Origin: Chitinophaga agrisoli
GTDB lineage: Bacteria; Bacteroidota; Bacteroidia; Chitinophagales; Chitinophagaceae
DNA: 64,000 nt
Reading direction: 5' to 3'
NCBI RefSeq assembly: GCF_008386695.1
Contig: NZ_VUOC01000004.1
Location: forward strand, 1,738,327 to 1,802,326
Shown here: in pieces, positions 27,581-38,118 of the stretch
Layout: every line of letters starts with the position of its first letter
Position numbering within the stretch: position 1 is the stretch's first letter
Made by a program: the position numbers and the translations under genes
The notes under the pieces: generated by a model
Seen by the model: the letters and a program-made list of their open reading frames with translations, nothing else
Databases searched by the model: none
What the model was told of the DNA's origin: nothing

Positions 27581-27627
27581 CCACCCCTCTGTTTTACATG
27601 GGCAAATTTGGCAGGCTATTTTTTTTT
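27581..27627 (+). terminator. Possible terminator or attenuator before the Abi gene
   Basis: CTGCCA and TGGCAG form a short stem over a loop of about 25 nt, followed by a run of nine or more T. It could terminate the GldM-like gene or, being downstream of the TACTTTTG box, attenuate the Abi gene. Confidence 0.5.
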
Positions 27628-27646
27628 GTCCACGCCACGAAAAACC

Positions 27647-28540
27647 ATGTTGAAGTTTACGGCCCCACCACTAACCATATCAGAGCAGATTTTGCTGCTT
27701 AAAGAAAAAGGGCTCATAATCGCGGAAGAAGAGAATGCCGCACGCTGGTTGTCACATGTGAGTTACTTCAGACTGAAGAATTATACAAATAAGTTTAAGG
27801 ACGCGCAAACCGGCAATTTTGTAGCCAATAGCAATTTTGAACAACTGATCAAACTTTACCTGTTTGACCGGAATCTCAAATTCATACTGTTTGATGCCAT
27901 CGAAACTATTGAAGTAGCTATAAAAACACTGCTTTCCAATACTATGGCCCAGGCCCACGGCGCTCACTGGTATATGGAGCGGGAGCACTTTTTACCGTCA
28001 TTTGATTTTGATGAATTTATGGCGATAGCTGAGAAGGAGGCCGCAGACGCAGACGAGCTTTCCGTGCGGCAATACCGGCGACGCTATAATGATCCTTGCT
28101 TACCGCCTTGTTGGATGATTGTTGAACTATTGTCTTTTGGCGCGATCTCTAAAATGTTTCAGCATCTGGCTGCAAGAGATGTAAAGCTGGACATTTGCTG
28201 GAAATATGCTTTACCGGATAATATATTTGGTAACTGGCTACATTGTATCACACAACTAAGGAACAGATGCGCCCACCATGGCCGCATTGTTTATAGGTCC
28301 ATGGCCAAAACCATTATTTTACCTTCCCGTTCAAAACACCGGTTTCTGGCCGCAGCAGAGGAAATAGATCTAAACAGTCTGTACGCCACTTTATGTTGTA
28401 TGCAACACCTTATTCTTAAGATCCAGCCAACCTCTCTTTTCAAAACAAATCTTATCACACTTATTAATAACAATCCCCACATCAATTACGACCATATGGG
28501 CTTTACGCCTCACTGGCGTGATGAAGCCATCTGGAAATAA
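27647..28540 (+). CDS. Abi_2 (AbiD/AbiF-like) family protein
   Basis: A 297-aa protein of the Abi_2 family, known from abortive-infection phage defence. The N-terminus has LTISEQILLLKEKGLIIAEEENAARWLSHVSYFRLKNYTNKF. The LFDRNLKFILFDAIETIEVAIKTLL block follows. The C-terminal half has LRNRCAHHGRIVY, an RNxxxH HEPN-type RNase motif. It is therefore probably an RNase that acts on infection or stress. It occurs alone, with no antitoxin or restriction genes nearby, as is usual for this family. The start is the ATG after the T-run; a TTG 39 nt upstream lies inside the hairpin. Confidence 0.85.
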   Translation: MLKFTAPPLTISEQILLLKEKGLIIAEEENAARWLSHVSYFRLKNYTNKFKDAQTGNFVANSNFEQLIKLYLFDRNLKFILFDAIETIEVAIKTLLSNTMAQAHGAHWYMEREHFLPSFDFDEFMAIAEKEAADADELSVRQYRRRYNDPCLPPCWMIVELLSFGAISKMFQHLAARDVKLDICWKYALPDNIFGNWLHCITQLRNRCAHHGRIVYRSMAKTIILPSRSKHRFLAAAEEIDLNSLYATLCCMQHLILKIQPTSLFKTNLITLINNNPHINYDHMGFTPHWRDEAIWK

Positions 28541-28542
28541 CC

Positions 28543-31485
28543 TCAATAACTAAACAACTGCTGCAGCGGCAATATAAAATCCACCCTGTTCCGCGCCGCC
28601 CCTGCCGGATCCTGATCCAGCAAATGACTAAACCTTACCCCAAAACTAAACGGTATCGTATTCCCCACTTTGGTATCAAAGAACAGCTCTCCGCCGGTAG
28701 ATGCATACGTTGTATACGCCTGGTTCCGGAAATCATACGCCCGGCTGTAATCATAGAATACATTGCCCCGCAGGCGCAACAGGTATAGCAGCTGTGCAAA
28801 ACCCCAGTCCGGGTACGCGATAGGGAAATGATAATTAGCGCCCAGTTTATAAATACGGCTATAGAACGGCTCATTATACCCCCTGGCATACACGAAATTA
28901 TCAGAGAAGGAATACCGGAACATAGTATCCCGCTGCTGGTAGGCCCCTTGCAGCACCAGGCTGTGATTAGGGAACAATCCAGGCAGGTAAAGATCAAAGC
29001 GGCCATAGAACTGCTCTGCCGGTACATTGCCAATGGAATGCGTGTATTGCAGGTACAGGTATTGCCCAAAATGGCTGTAGATGTTCTGGAGGGCCTTAAT
29101 ACGCTGGTTATTGAATACGAGGGTATTGTTCAGGTACTGTATGCCGTCATCCACAAACTTAAATCCTTGCGGGAACGTCTTAAGGTAATGATAGGTAGAA
29201 GCTAATGATAAGCTCCTGCCATATTTACCGGAGGAGAACAGCAGCGGCACCTGTATGCCGCCATGCCAGTCCAGCTCGTTCCAGTATAACCGGCGGCGGT
29301 TCTGGGTAAGGGCAGAGCGGTCAAAAGTATAATCCACGCCGGCTGTCAGGTACGGGAACCACCCACCGAAAAGAAAATCTGCACCCAGGGCAGAGCTGCC
29401 TTCATTACGGTTGTATGTGTATCCTATGGCGGTAGAAGTGGTGTTCAAAATATTATTCCCGTAAAGGGTAAGACTGTAATCCGGATCATCAAAAGTAGGG
29501 ACCCAGATGTGCAGGTTAAAGGGATGCGAGAACAGCGGGTATTTCTTTACTGGGTAATCGTGGTGCGGGGCGATGGTCAGCACATCCTCCCCTTCTTTCA
29601 GGTCTGGCCGCAGCCAGGCGCTGTGGGCATTGGCGGCGGTATCTACCGGTAACCAGCGGCCGGCCTGCAGGGGCGCGCGGTACAATTTGTAGCCGCCGGC
29701 GGTGAACTCGCTAAAGACCAGCTGTTGTTGCTGTGGGTCTATGGCAGCATGCAGGGCGCTGTTGGGCCGGTCTGTTACCTGGAACAGCTGTTTGCTGGCT
29801 AAGGGCAGGGCGTATATGTTGTTAACGTCTTTCCAGGAGCCGGAAAAATAAGCGGTATCATTGGCCAGTACCGGCGCACCCATCACATTAAAGCTAAAAG
29901 GCGTGAGGAAGGTCACTGCGCCGGTGCTGATATTCTGCTGTATCAGCGCCATCTGGCCATGGGCATTGCGTACGGGGCTGATCACTTCCTGTTCGTTGGC
30001 GCTGAAACGCGGATAGGTATAATACCAGTTCTCCGGGTTGGGCAGCGCTTTAGTGATGGCGCCGGTGTGCGCGTTCAGTACATGCAGGCCGTATTGCTGC
30101 TGTGGACTGGTAAAGGCGGCTACTATATATTGTCCGTCGGAGCTGATGTCCGGGGAGAAGTATTTGGTATGATGGGTAATGGTGCTGGTATGTCCGCTGG
30201 CGCGGTCATAAAGTTTGATAACGGAATAATCCTTCCAGATCCAGCGGGGATCATAGCGGGCTTCTGTCCATAAAATGCGGCCATTGCGGTAGCTGAAGAA
30301 ATCGTCAAAACCGCCGCCGGGACGGGTGATCAGCTCTTCCTTGCCGGTACTGTCTACCAGGTAAAAGGCCGGAATGCGCTGGTAGCTGCTTTTAAGGGCG
30401 ATCCATTGTCCGGGGCCGGCATTATATACATAGCGGTAATTGGTCACCACTTTGGCCGGCGCCTGTAAAGGCGTGGCTGGGGTGATCTCCGGACGGGTAG
30501 CATTCTCTTTCCAGTAGGACTCATACTCCTGCATGGTGGCGTTGTAAAAACCGGTGATGTTCTGCCCCGTACGCCGTTTTATACTTTGTGACAGCGGATA
30601 GAACACCCCACGGAAACGTACCGCATCCGTGGTCACATCCCGCCAGAAAGTTTGGCCATAGTGATTGCGGCCGTATACGCTCATGAGATAACCCAGCTCA
30701 TAATGGTCCGGCACATAGTCGCGGTAAGAGCCGTTGCGGATCTTCATATAGGAGTAGTTGCGCTGATCCAGCATCAGGCCGCGGAACCCGTCAAAAAAAG
30801 CGGGCAGCCTGCCCCGGCCCTGGTGGCTCAGGGCGGTTTCCATGGTCACGGCGTCGCCTTCCCAGAACCAGTTGGGCACGGCGATATTGGTCACAGCGGC
30901 TTGTCCCAGCTGACCGCCCAGGATAGAGAATACTTTGGAGATCCCCTGCCGGAAGTTCATGTTCTGCAATACGTGGCGGTACTCATGCAGGGCCAGCTGC
31001 TCCTCCCATTTCAATGATCCCAGCTCCAGGGAAGAAGGCGGGGGCGAAAGGTAGAATTCAGAGCGGAAAGGGCCCAGCATCACATAACCATTGGACTCCA
31101 GGGTCTGGTTCTGCAGCACGATATCTACTTTTTGCTGACGGTTGCCAATGGAGTTGCGGGTATTATGGTTCAGGTAGTGGACTATATTGGCAACGCGCTG
31201 GCCTTGCATTTCCAGGCCAGCGGGAAAAATAATACGGACGGTATCGGTATTGATCTGACGCCATTTGAGGGAGGGCGGATTACCGCCAAAATGCTGGGCA
31301 TGTAATGCCACCGGCGACAGCAGGAATAGCAGGAAGACCATACGGACAGACATCCACCAACCAGCGGTTATCTGCGGTCTTGTCACGGTGCGCGAACACA
31401 GCTCACCCAGCCGGGCTATTGCGCGGATAAAGGGATTCATATACCAATAGAAGGGAAAATGTAACCGTTGCAGGAATGATCTCAT
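28543..31485 (-). CDS. TolB-like outer-membrane protein with a peptidase-MA-like domain
   Basis: A 980-aa envelope protein. A signal peptide occurs only at residues 45-63 (MSVRMVFLLFLLSPVALHAQ), so Met45 (31353) may be the real start. Next is a zinc-peptidase-like domain with HEYRHVLQNMNF and, further on, WFWEGDAVTMETA, the third-ligand pattern of gluzincins (about residues 180-235). Residues about 340-640 look like a TolB/WD-type beta-propeller (repeated YxxPRFSANEQEVIS-like blades). The last ~300 residues alternate like an outer-membrane beta-barrel and end in PLQQLFSY with a C-terminal aromatic residue. The combination suggests a surface or outer-membrane protease-like protein; substrate unknown. 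It faces the Abi gene tail-to-tail with 2 bp between the stops. Confidence 0.8.
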   Translation of the reverse strand: MRSFLQRLHFPFYWYMNPFIRAIARLGELCSRTVTRPQITAGWWMSVRMVFLLFLLSPVALHAQHFGGNPPSLKWRQINTDTVRIIFPAGLEMQGQRVANIVHYLNHNTRNSIGNRQQKVDIVLQNQTLESNGYVMLGPFRSEFYLSPPPSSLELGSLKWEEQLALHEYRHVLQNMNFRQGISKVFSILGGQLGQAAVTNIAVPNWFWEGDAVTMETALSHQGRGRLPAFFDGFRGLMLDQRNYSYMKIRNGSYRDYVPDHYELGYLMSVYGRNHYGQTFWRDVTTDAVRFRGVFYPLSQSIKRRTGQNITGFYNATMQEYESYWKENATRPEITPATPLQAPAKVVTNYRYVYNAGPGQWIALKSSYQRIPAFYLVDSTGKEELITRPGGGFDDFFSYRNGRILWTEARYDPRWIWKDYSVIKLYDRASGHTSTITHHTKYFSPDISSDGQYIVAAFTSPQQQYGLHVLNAHTGAITKALPNPENWYYTYPRFSANEQEVISPVRNAHGQMALIQQNISTGAVTFLTPFSFNVMGAPVLANDTAYFSGSWKDVNNIYALPLASKQLFQVTDRPNSALHAAIDPQQQQLVFSEFTAGGYKLYRAPLQAGRWLPVDTAANAHSAWLRPDLKEGEDVLTIAPHHDYPVKKYPLFSHPFNLHIWVPTFDDPDYSLTLYGNNILNTTSTAIGYTYNRNEGSSALGADFLFGGWFPYLTAGVDYTFDRSALTQNRRRLYWNELDWHGGIQVPLLFSSGKYGRSLSLASTYHYLKTFPQGFKFVDDGIQYLNNTLVFNNQRIKALQNIYSHFGQYLYLQYTHSIGNVPAEQFYGRFDLYLPGLFPNHSLVLQGAYQQRDTMFRYSFSDNFVYARGYNEPFYSRIYKLGANYHFPIAYPDWGFAQLLYLLRLRGNVFYDYSRAYDFRNQAYTTYASTGGELFFDTKVGNTIPFSFGVRFSHLLDQDPAGAARNRVDFILPLQQLFSY

Positions 31486-31557
31486 AAGTGCCGGTGTGCT
31501 AATACGCTAATATAATATATTAACGTTATTCACTACCGGCATATTCTGCCGTCACCG

Positions 31558-32988
31558 CTAACATTCCGGCAAACTGATCGGAATATTCACCGCCAGCCCG
31601 CCGTCAGACGTCTCTTTATACTTGGAGTTCATATCCAGGGCGGTATCCCACATGGTCTTTACCACTGCATCCAGGGATACTTTGGCCAGTTCCGGGTTAC
31701 TTTGCATGGCCAGCTGGGAGGCCGTAATGGCCTTAATAGCGCCCATGGTGTTCCTTTCAATACAGGGCACCTGTACCAGGCCGCCAATGGGGTCGCAGGT
31801 AAGGCCCAGGTGATGCTCCATGGCTATTTCCGCGGCCATCAGCACCTGGCGTTGCGAGGCGCCCATACATTCCGTAAGGGCTGCCGCCGCCATGGCGGAT
31901 GAAACGCCTATTTCCGCCTGACAACCGCCCATGGCGGCAGAAATGGTGGAACGTTTCTTAAATATGCTGCCTATTTCAGATGCTGTTAACAGGAACTGGA
32001 GGATGCGGGCAGGTTGATAACCATCACAGAAAGTAATAAAATACTGCAGTACGGCAGGTATTACGCCAGCCGCGCCATTAGTGGGGGCGGTCACTACGCG
32101 GCCAAAAGAGGCATTCTCCTCATTCACGGCCAGCGCAAAACAGCTTACCCAATCCAGGGTATAGGCAAAATGGCTGCCGCCTGCGCGGATGGCTTCGATC
32201 CAGGAATCATAATCGTGATAGCTGCGGCCTTTTAACAGCTTCTTATTCAGTGCTGCCGCCCTGCGCGCTACGCGCAGCCCGCCGGGTAATTCTCCGGTGG
32301 CATGACATCCGCGGTAAATACATTCCTGCATCACCTTCCAGATATTGAGCACGCCATCGCGGGTAGCGGCTTCCGTGCGCCAGGCCAGCTCGTTCTCCAT
32401 CACCACTTCTGAAATGGAATAACCGGTCTTGATACACCACTGCAGCAGCTGCCGGGCGGTGTCTATGGGAAAAGGCAGCTCTACCTGCGGACCGCTGCCG
32501 CCGGACTGCTCTCCTTCCCGTACCACAAAACCGCCGCCTATGGAGTAAAAGGTAAATGCCTGCTGCTCATCACCCATAAAGGATACCAGGAAAGTAAGCG
32601 CATTGGGATGGTAAGGCAGGGTTTCTTCGTAGAGGAAATCAATATCTTCCAGGGGATCAAAATCTATTTCAAACCGGCCGGCCAGCAAGAGCTTTTTGGA
32701 ACGGCGGATCCCGTCTATTTTACTATGGATGCGGTTTACGTCAAAAGTAACCGGGTCGTCGCCGGAGAGGCCCAGCTGCACGGCAATATCTGTTCCGTGG
32801 CCATGGCCGGTTTTGGCCAGCGAGCCGTATAAGAGCACGCTTACGCGGCTAACATCCTGCAGCCGGCCGGTAGTCTCCAGGACTTCCAGGAAACGTAATG
32901 CCGCCCGCCAGGGGCCAAGGGTGTGGGAACTGGAGGGACCTATCCCTATCTTAAATATATCAAAAACGGAAATGCATTCCTGTGCCAC
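31558..32988 (-). CDS. sdaA: L-serine ammonia-lyase (single chain)
   Basis: A 476-aa iron-sulfur L-serine dehydratase that converts serine to pyruvate and ammonia. The N-terminal beta domain begins with [24 protein letters not shown]. The alpha domain has the [4Fe-4S] cysteines, including those in [23 protein letters not shown] and [21 protein letters not shown]. The end ([20 protein letters not shown]) keeps the C-terminal Cys that plugs the active site in the family. Length fits single-chain SdaA. It lies 43 bp after the FKBP gene on the same strand but has its own promoter box. Confidence 0.95.
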   Translation of the reverse strand: MAQECISVFDIFKIGIGPSSSHTLGPWRAALRFLEVLETTGRLQDVSRVSVLLYGSLAKTGHGHGTDIAVQLGLSGDDPVTFDVNRIHSKIDGIRRSKKLLLAGRFEIDFDPLEDIDFLYEETLPYHPNALTFLVSFMGDEQQAFTFYSIGGGFVVREGEQSGGSGPQVELPFPIDTARQLLQWCIKTGYSISEVVMENELAWRTEAATRDGVLNIWKVMQECIYRGCHATGELPGGLRVARRAAALNKKLLKGRSYHDYDSWIEAIRAGGSHFAYTLDWVSCFALAVNEENASFGRVVTAPTNGAAGVIPAVLQYFITFCDGYQPARILQFLLTASEIGSIFKKRSTISAAMGGCQAEIGVSSAMAAAALTECMGASQRQVLMAAEIAMEHHLGLTCDPIGGLVQVPCIERNTMGAIKAITASQLAMQSNPELAKVSLDAVVKTMWDTALDMNSKYKETSDGGLAVNIPISLPEC

Positions 32989-33007
32989 TGTTTTGGTGTT
33001 TGGTCGT

Positions 33008-33015
33008 CAAAGATA
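33008..33015 (-). promoter_or_regulatory. Promoter -7 box of sdaA
   Basis: An exact TATCTTTG on the minus strand lies 19 nt before the sdaA ATG, in the 43-bp spacer after the FKBP gene. A TTTC about 22 nt upstream is a possible -33 element. Confidence 0.45.
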
Positions 33016-33031
33016 GTGTAAAAAAAGCGCG

Positions 33032-33532
33032 CTATTTGAAATCGACCAGCTGTAATTCGCATACGAGGATGGCATTGGAGGGAACGCCATTGATGCTGGC
33101 ATTACCAAAGGCCAGCATAGAAGGGATGATCAGGAAGATCTTACCGCCTTTGGTGATCTTTTGCAGGCCTATCTGCCAGCCTACAATGTGGTCCTTTAGC
33201 TTACGGCCGTCAAAACTGGTGGGGGTGCCCAGGGAGGCGTCTATAGCGGTGCCATTCAGCAGGCGGCGGGTATAGATCAGTGAAGGTACATTGTCCAGGC
33301 CAATGCGGTGAACGCTATCCCCGTATTGGATAATCTGGTAGTAGAGGCCGGAGGCATCGCGCGTGGCCTTGATATTATTGGTCTGGAGATAGTTGATGAT
33401 GGCCGCGTCCTCTGTATTATCAGGAGAGCTATCGAAGCCAAGCCGATCATTGCTTCCTTCTTTCTTAACGCAGCCTGCCAGCAGCAGGACGGCCATTACG
33501 CAATAAAAAACAGTGTGTAGATGCAGCTTCAT
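33032..33532 (-). CDS. FKBP-type peptidyl-prolyl isomerase lipoprotein
   Basis: A 166-aa lipoprotein with lipobox VLLLAGC and lipidated Cys21. An FKBP domain spans about residues 60-166. Signature segments are YTRRLLNGTAIDASLGTPTSFDGRKLKDHIVGWQIGLQKITKGGKIFLIIPSMLAFG, the usual substrate-pocket order. It probably catalyses proline isomerisation in folding envelope proteins, anchored in a membrane. Bacteroidota often have several such FKBP lipoproteins, some linked to gliding or T9SS; no such link shows here. FKBP and sdaA are adjacent on the same strand. Confidence 0.9.
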   Translation of the reverse strand: MKLHLHTVFYCVMAVLLLAGCVKKEGSNDRLGFDSSPDNTEDAAIINYLQTNNIKATRDASGLYYQIIQYGDSVHRIGLDNVPSLIYTRRLLNGTAIDASLGTPTSFDGRKLKDHIVGWQIGLQKITKGGKIFLIIPSMLAFGNASINGVPSNAILVCELQLVDFK

Positions 33533-33634
33533 GATATTTAAACGGGGCAGCAGACGCGAAAGTTACATTAAAAAATTGTTAGTTGCGATAGTTCCCTGGC
33601 ATAAAATAGCCCGTAGTTCCCTGTCGCAAAAAGA

Positions 33635-33667
33635 AAAGCCCCGGGTAGTCCCAGGGCTTTCTTTTTT
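33635..33667 (-). terminator. Terminator of groEL
   Basis: AAAGCCCTGGG pairs with CCCGGGGCTTT around ACTA on the minus strand, followed by a T-rich tract. It lies about 20 bp past the groEL stop. Confidence 0.85.
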
Positions 33668-33683
33668 ATTGATAAGCTGGATA

Positions 33684-35336
<1,653 letters not shown>

Positions 35337-35359
35337 TTAAAGTTTTTGAGAGTGGAACT

Positions 35360-35452
35360 AGCAACAGCAGTTGGCAGTTGGCTTTTAGCTTTTAGCGTGA
35401 GGCTTTTAGTTCCAGACAACGGCTAAAAGCTATCAGCTAAAGACTAATAGCT
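35360..35452. repeat. Heptamer-type repeat with inverted arms between groES and groEL
   Basis: The left part has GGCTTTTAGCTTTTAGCG words and the right part the complements GGCTAAAAGCTATCAGC, so the spacer RNA can fold back on itself. Read along the operon, the repeat starts right after the groES stop. Confidence 0.7.
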
Positions 35453-35456
35453 GCTT

Positions 35457-35738
35457 TTATACTATCGCCAAAATGTCTGATTCACGCATGATTAAGTAAT
35501 CGTCGCCTTCAAAGCTGATCTCTGTACCGGAATATTTGCCATACAGTACGGTATCGCCCACTTTAACGGTAACGGGTTCGTCCTTTTTACCAGGACCGGC
35601 GGCTACCACGGTACCTTTCTGCGGTTTTTCTTTGGCAGTATCGGGGATGATGATGCCACCAGCGGTTTTTTCTTCAGCAGCTGCGGGTTTCACAATTACC
35701 CTGTCAGCTAAAGGTTTAATACTTAAATTCTTGGCCAT
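35457..35738 (-). CDS. groES: Co-chaperonin GroES
   Basis: A 93-aa co-chaperonin that caps the GroEL ring. It begins [43 protein letters not shown], with the mobile loop at about residues 23-35. It ends with [30 protein letters not shown]. It is the first gene of the groES-groEL operon. A TATATTTG box about 110 nt upstream is the likely promoter. I saw no CIRCE element. Confidence 0.97.
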   Translation of the reverse strand: MAKNLSIKPLADRVIVKPAAAEEKTAGGIIIPDTAKEKPQKGTVVAAGPGKKDEPVTVKVGDTVLYGKYSGTEISFEGDDYLIMRESDILAIV

Positions 35739-35848
35739 AATATGTACATTTTATTTAGTAAAAGGTAAGTACGATTTTGACGTCTCTTCCGCCCACCAGA
35801 ATAATGCCAATGGGTATTTCGGGTCAAATTTTCAGTCAGTTGGGATGG

Positions 35849-35880
35849 CAAATATAATCAGGAACTGACAGAAATGTCAA
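35849..35880 (-). promoter_or_regulatory. Predicted promoter of groES-groEL
   Basis: On the minus strand TTG (35878-35880) is followed after 21 nt by an exact TATATTTG (35849-35856). The leader would be about 105 nt. No inverted TTAGCACTC/GAGTGCTAA (CIRCE) is near. Confidence 0.5.
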
Positions 35881-36085
35881 TTTTTCCGGATTTACTGCCA
35901 AAAGCTGGTTAAACGGGGGTTTTGCAAGGAGCAGGCCGGTGGCAGTGATAGGAAAAAAGGGCGGCCGGCGCCTCCTATGTTACAACAAACGTCCATAAGC
36001 GGCGCTCCTGCTGCCTCTCCTGCCCTTACCCTACTGCGGGCTGCCCACAGGCGGCCCCTCCCTACCCGCCTGCCGGTAAACTGCT

Positions 36086-36117
36086 TTTGCCATTGTGAAC
36101 AAATTCCTCTAGCTTTG
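36086..36117 (+). promoter_or_regulatory. Predicted promoter of nusB
   Basis: TTTG (36086-36089), 20 nt, then an exact TAGCTTTG (36110-36117). This is one of the best matches in the window to the Bacteroidota -33/-7 promoter. The ATG follows 33 nt later. Confidence 0.6.
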
Positions 36118-36150
36118 CGCCCTTATTAGTTCTTGTTATAGTTATAAAAG

Positions 36151-37080
36151 ATGATCAGTAGAAGAAACATCCGGGTAAAGGTAATGCAGACCCTTTACGC
36201 CCTGGAAACAATGGAACCAGGCACTATTAAACCAGGTACGGCTACCAGTCTGTTAAAAGATAAACTGGACCAAACCTGTCAGATCTTTACTTACTTACTC
36301 TACTCCATGGTACGTGTGGCGCAATATGCAGAGATAGATGCGCAGGCCCGTGCTTCAAAACACCTGCCTACCGCAGAAGACCTGCGTGTAAGCACCAAGA
36401 TAACAGGAAATGAATTCATAGACCAGATCAACAATGACAAAGGTTTCCAGGTAAACCTTGAACAGTGGAAAATGAAATACCTGCCCGACCAGGACCTTCT
36501 ACGGAAACTTTACAATACCCTGGCCGCTTCCGACAATTATAAGACCTATATAAATACACAGGAGCGCTCCAAAGCAACGGAGAAAGAGATCATAGAATAC
36601 ATCTATAAACAGATCCTTATCGGCAACGAATCCTTTGTGCAGCACATGGAAGACCATTTCCTGCACTGGGGCGATGACGCGGATATGATGTCCATCCTGA
36701 TCAACAATTACCTTAATAAACCGCATCTGTTCAATTTCCTGCAGCTCATCAGCCAGGAAAAGCTGGAATATGCCCGCGAACTGCTGCTGACCGTGATCGA
36801 TAAAAAGGACTACTGCCTGGAGCTTATCAAGCCCAAGCTGCAGAACTGGGACCCGGAGCGTATTGCAGCCGTGGACATGCTGCTCATGGAAATGGGCGTA
36901 TGCGAATTCCTGTTCTTCCCCACCATTCCCACCAAGGTGACCATCAATGAATATATAGACCTGGCCAAAGCATACAGCACGCCGCAAAGCGGGCAGTTTG
37001 TGAACGGTATACTGGATAATATCCTGAAAGACCTGGAACAGGCCCAGCAGATACAGAAAATTGACCGTACAAAAAAATAA
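36151..37080 (+). CDS. nusB: NusB family transcription antitermination factor
   Basis: A 309-aa NusB-family protein. Short NusB proteins (about 140 aa) bind boxA RNA with NusE to help rRNA transcription; Bacteroidota have a longer form with an extra N-terminal helical half, as here. The N-terminus SRRNIRVKVMQTLYALETME is the NusB start. The C-terminal part, NWDPERIAAVDMLLMEMGVCEFLFFPTIPTKVTINEYIDLAKAYSTPQSGQFVNGILDNI, is the canonical NusB core. It opens the conserved row nusB-DUF1573-yajC-coaE. Confidence 0.93.
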   Translation: MISRRNIRVKVMQTLYALETMEPGTIKPGTATSLLKDKLDQTCQIFTYLLYSMVRVAQYAEIDAQARASKHLPTAEDLRVSTKITGNEFIDQINNDKGFQVNLEQWKMKYLPDQDLLRKLYNTLAASDNYKTYINTQERSKATEKEIIEYIYKQILIGNESFVQHMEDHFLHWGDDADMMSILINNYLNKPHLFNFLQLISQEKLEYARELLLTVIDKKDYCLELIKPKLQNWDPERIAAVDMLLMEMGVCEFLFFPTIPTKVTINEYIDLAKAYSTPQSGQFVNGILDNILKDLEQAQQIQKIDRTKK

Positions 37081-37089
37081 TTACTTTTG
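37060..37089 (+). promoter_or_regulatory. Predicted promoter of the DUF1573 gene
   Basis: TTG (37061-37063) and an exact TACTTTTG (37082-37089) are separated by 18 nt. They overlap the nusB stop. The leader would be about 40 nt. The box is inside the longer frame that starts at TTG 37087, which supports the ATG at 37135. Confidence 0.5.
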
Positions 37090-37134
37090 TGCAGTAGCCC
37101 CCAGGCCTTTACGCCCTGGGCTGTAAAAATTGCT

Positions 37135-37572
37135 ATGAAACGACTGTTTTATATCCTTATCAGCGCCGGTTTATTCATAACTGCCTGTAACACACAGGCC
37201 GCCAAAGATAACAGCCAGCAAACTGCCAGTGCTGCCCCCGGCGACAGCACACAGGTGTATCCTGAGATGACGTTTGAGCAAACCGTACACAATTTCGGCA
37301 CGATCAAACAGGGAGAGAAAGTAGAATATGCCTTTAAATTCACCAACACCGGCAAAAAAGACCTGATCATACAGGATGCTATCGCCAGTTGCGGCTGTAC
37401 GGTGCCTGAATGGCCCAAAGAGCCCATCAAACCAGGCGAAAGCGCATTTATGAAGGTAGTGTTCGACAGCCACGGCAAACAGGGTTTCACGGAAAAGGAG
37501 ATCAGCATAAAAGCAAATACCAATCCTCCTTTCCTGCAGGGCCCCAAGATCCAGTGCACGATTGAACAGTAG
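37135..37572 (+). CDS. DUF1573 domain lipoprotein
   Basis: A 145-aa lipoprotein with lipobox ITAC and lipidated Cys18. A DUF1573 immunoglobulin-like domain follows: MTFEQTVHNFGTIKQGEKVEYAFKFTNTGKKDLIIQDAIASCGCTVPEWPKEPIKPGE. The CGC pair in SCGCTVPEW is highly conserved in this family. The function is unknown, but the gene is regularly found between nusB and yajC in this phylum. It probably faces the periplasm. The start is the ATG, not an upstream TTG. Confidence 0.9.
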   Translation: MKRLFYILISAGLFITACNTQAAKDNSQQTASAAPGDSTQVYPEMTFEQTVHNFGTIKQGEKVEYAFKFTNTGKKDLIIQDAIASCGCTVPEWPKEPIKPGESAFMKVVFDSHGKQGFTEKEISIKANTNPPFLQGPKIQCTIEQ

Positions 37573-37624
37573 TGGATATAAACAAATGCAATTAAACCAA
37601 TAAACTAATAATTAGAATTACAAC

Positions 37625-37981
37625 ATGAACAACATGCTGAACATTTTACTGATGGGATCACCGGCAGGCGGCCAGGGTGGCGGCTCTCCAATGGTGTCTT
37701 TACTGTTCTTTGCGGGTATGATAGTAGTTATGTGGCTATTTATGATCCGCCCGCAGACTAAAAAAGCTAAACTGCAGAAACAATTCGGCGAAGGACTGCG
37801 CGAAGGAGATAAAATCGTAACAATCGCCGGTATCCACGGTAAGATAAAAAGGATCAATGCGGACAATACTATCCAGCTGGAAGTAAGCCCCGGCACCTTC
37901 TTCGTGATCGAACGCTCTGCTGTGAGCATGGAGTACACCCAGGCCCACCAGAAACCCGCTGCTGCTGAAGAGAAAAAATAA
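37625..37981 (+). CDS. yajC: Preprotein translocase subunit YajC
   Basis: A 118-aa single-pass membrane protein that associates with SecDF. The N-terminal transmembrane helix (VSLLFFAGMIVVMWLFMI) is followed by the signature RPQTKKAKLQKQFGEGLREGDKIVTIAGIHGKIKRI and a short beta-rich tail. It lies 52 bp after the DUF1573 gene. Its stop codon TAA is the first part of an octamer repeat (TAATGTGCAAATATGCG). Its partner SecDF is encoded at 45859-49074 on the other strand. Confidence 0.95.
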   Translation: MNNMLNILLMGSPAGGQGGGSPMVSLLFFAGMIVVMWLFMIRPQTKKAKLQKQFGEGLREGDKIVTIAGIHGKIKRINADNTIQLEVSPGTFFVIERSAVSMEYTQAHQKPAAAEEKK

Positions 37982-38016
37982 TGTGCAAATATGCGAATGT
38001 GCAGATGCGGGAATGA
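37979..38016 (+). repeat. Octamer-type repeat at the yajC stop
   Basis: TGTGCAAA, TATGCGAA, TGTGCAGA and a partial unit follow each other with an 8-bp period. The repeat begins with the yajC stop codon itself. Confidence 0.7.
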
Positions 38017-38062
38017 TTTGAAGTGATAGCTGCCATTTGATCAAGCGCAAAAATTATAATTG

Positions 38063-38095
38063 TCCCGTTCCGGTAAGCCGGGCGGGATTTTTTTT
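38063..38095 (+). terminator. Terminator after yajC
   Basis: TCCCGTTCCGG pairs with CCGGGCGGGA around TAAG, followed by nine T. It separates the nusB-yajC group from coaE. Confidence 0.8.
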
Positions 38096-38118
38096 ATGGT
38101 TTTCGTTAACTTGGCAAC

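Larger units (their letters stand above)
35739..36150. other. Divergent spacer between groES and nusB
   Basis: Contains the groES promoter (35849-35880), a C/G-rich stretch without a gene (about 35930-36080) and the nusB promoter (36086-36117). Confidence 0.6.

Noticed and set aside
35739-35880. CIRCE operator for HrcA upstream of groES
   Set aside because: No TTAGCACTC/GAGTGCTAA inverted repeat was found.
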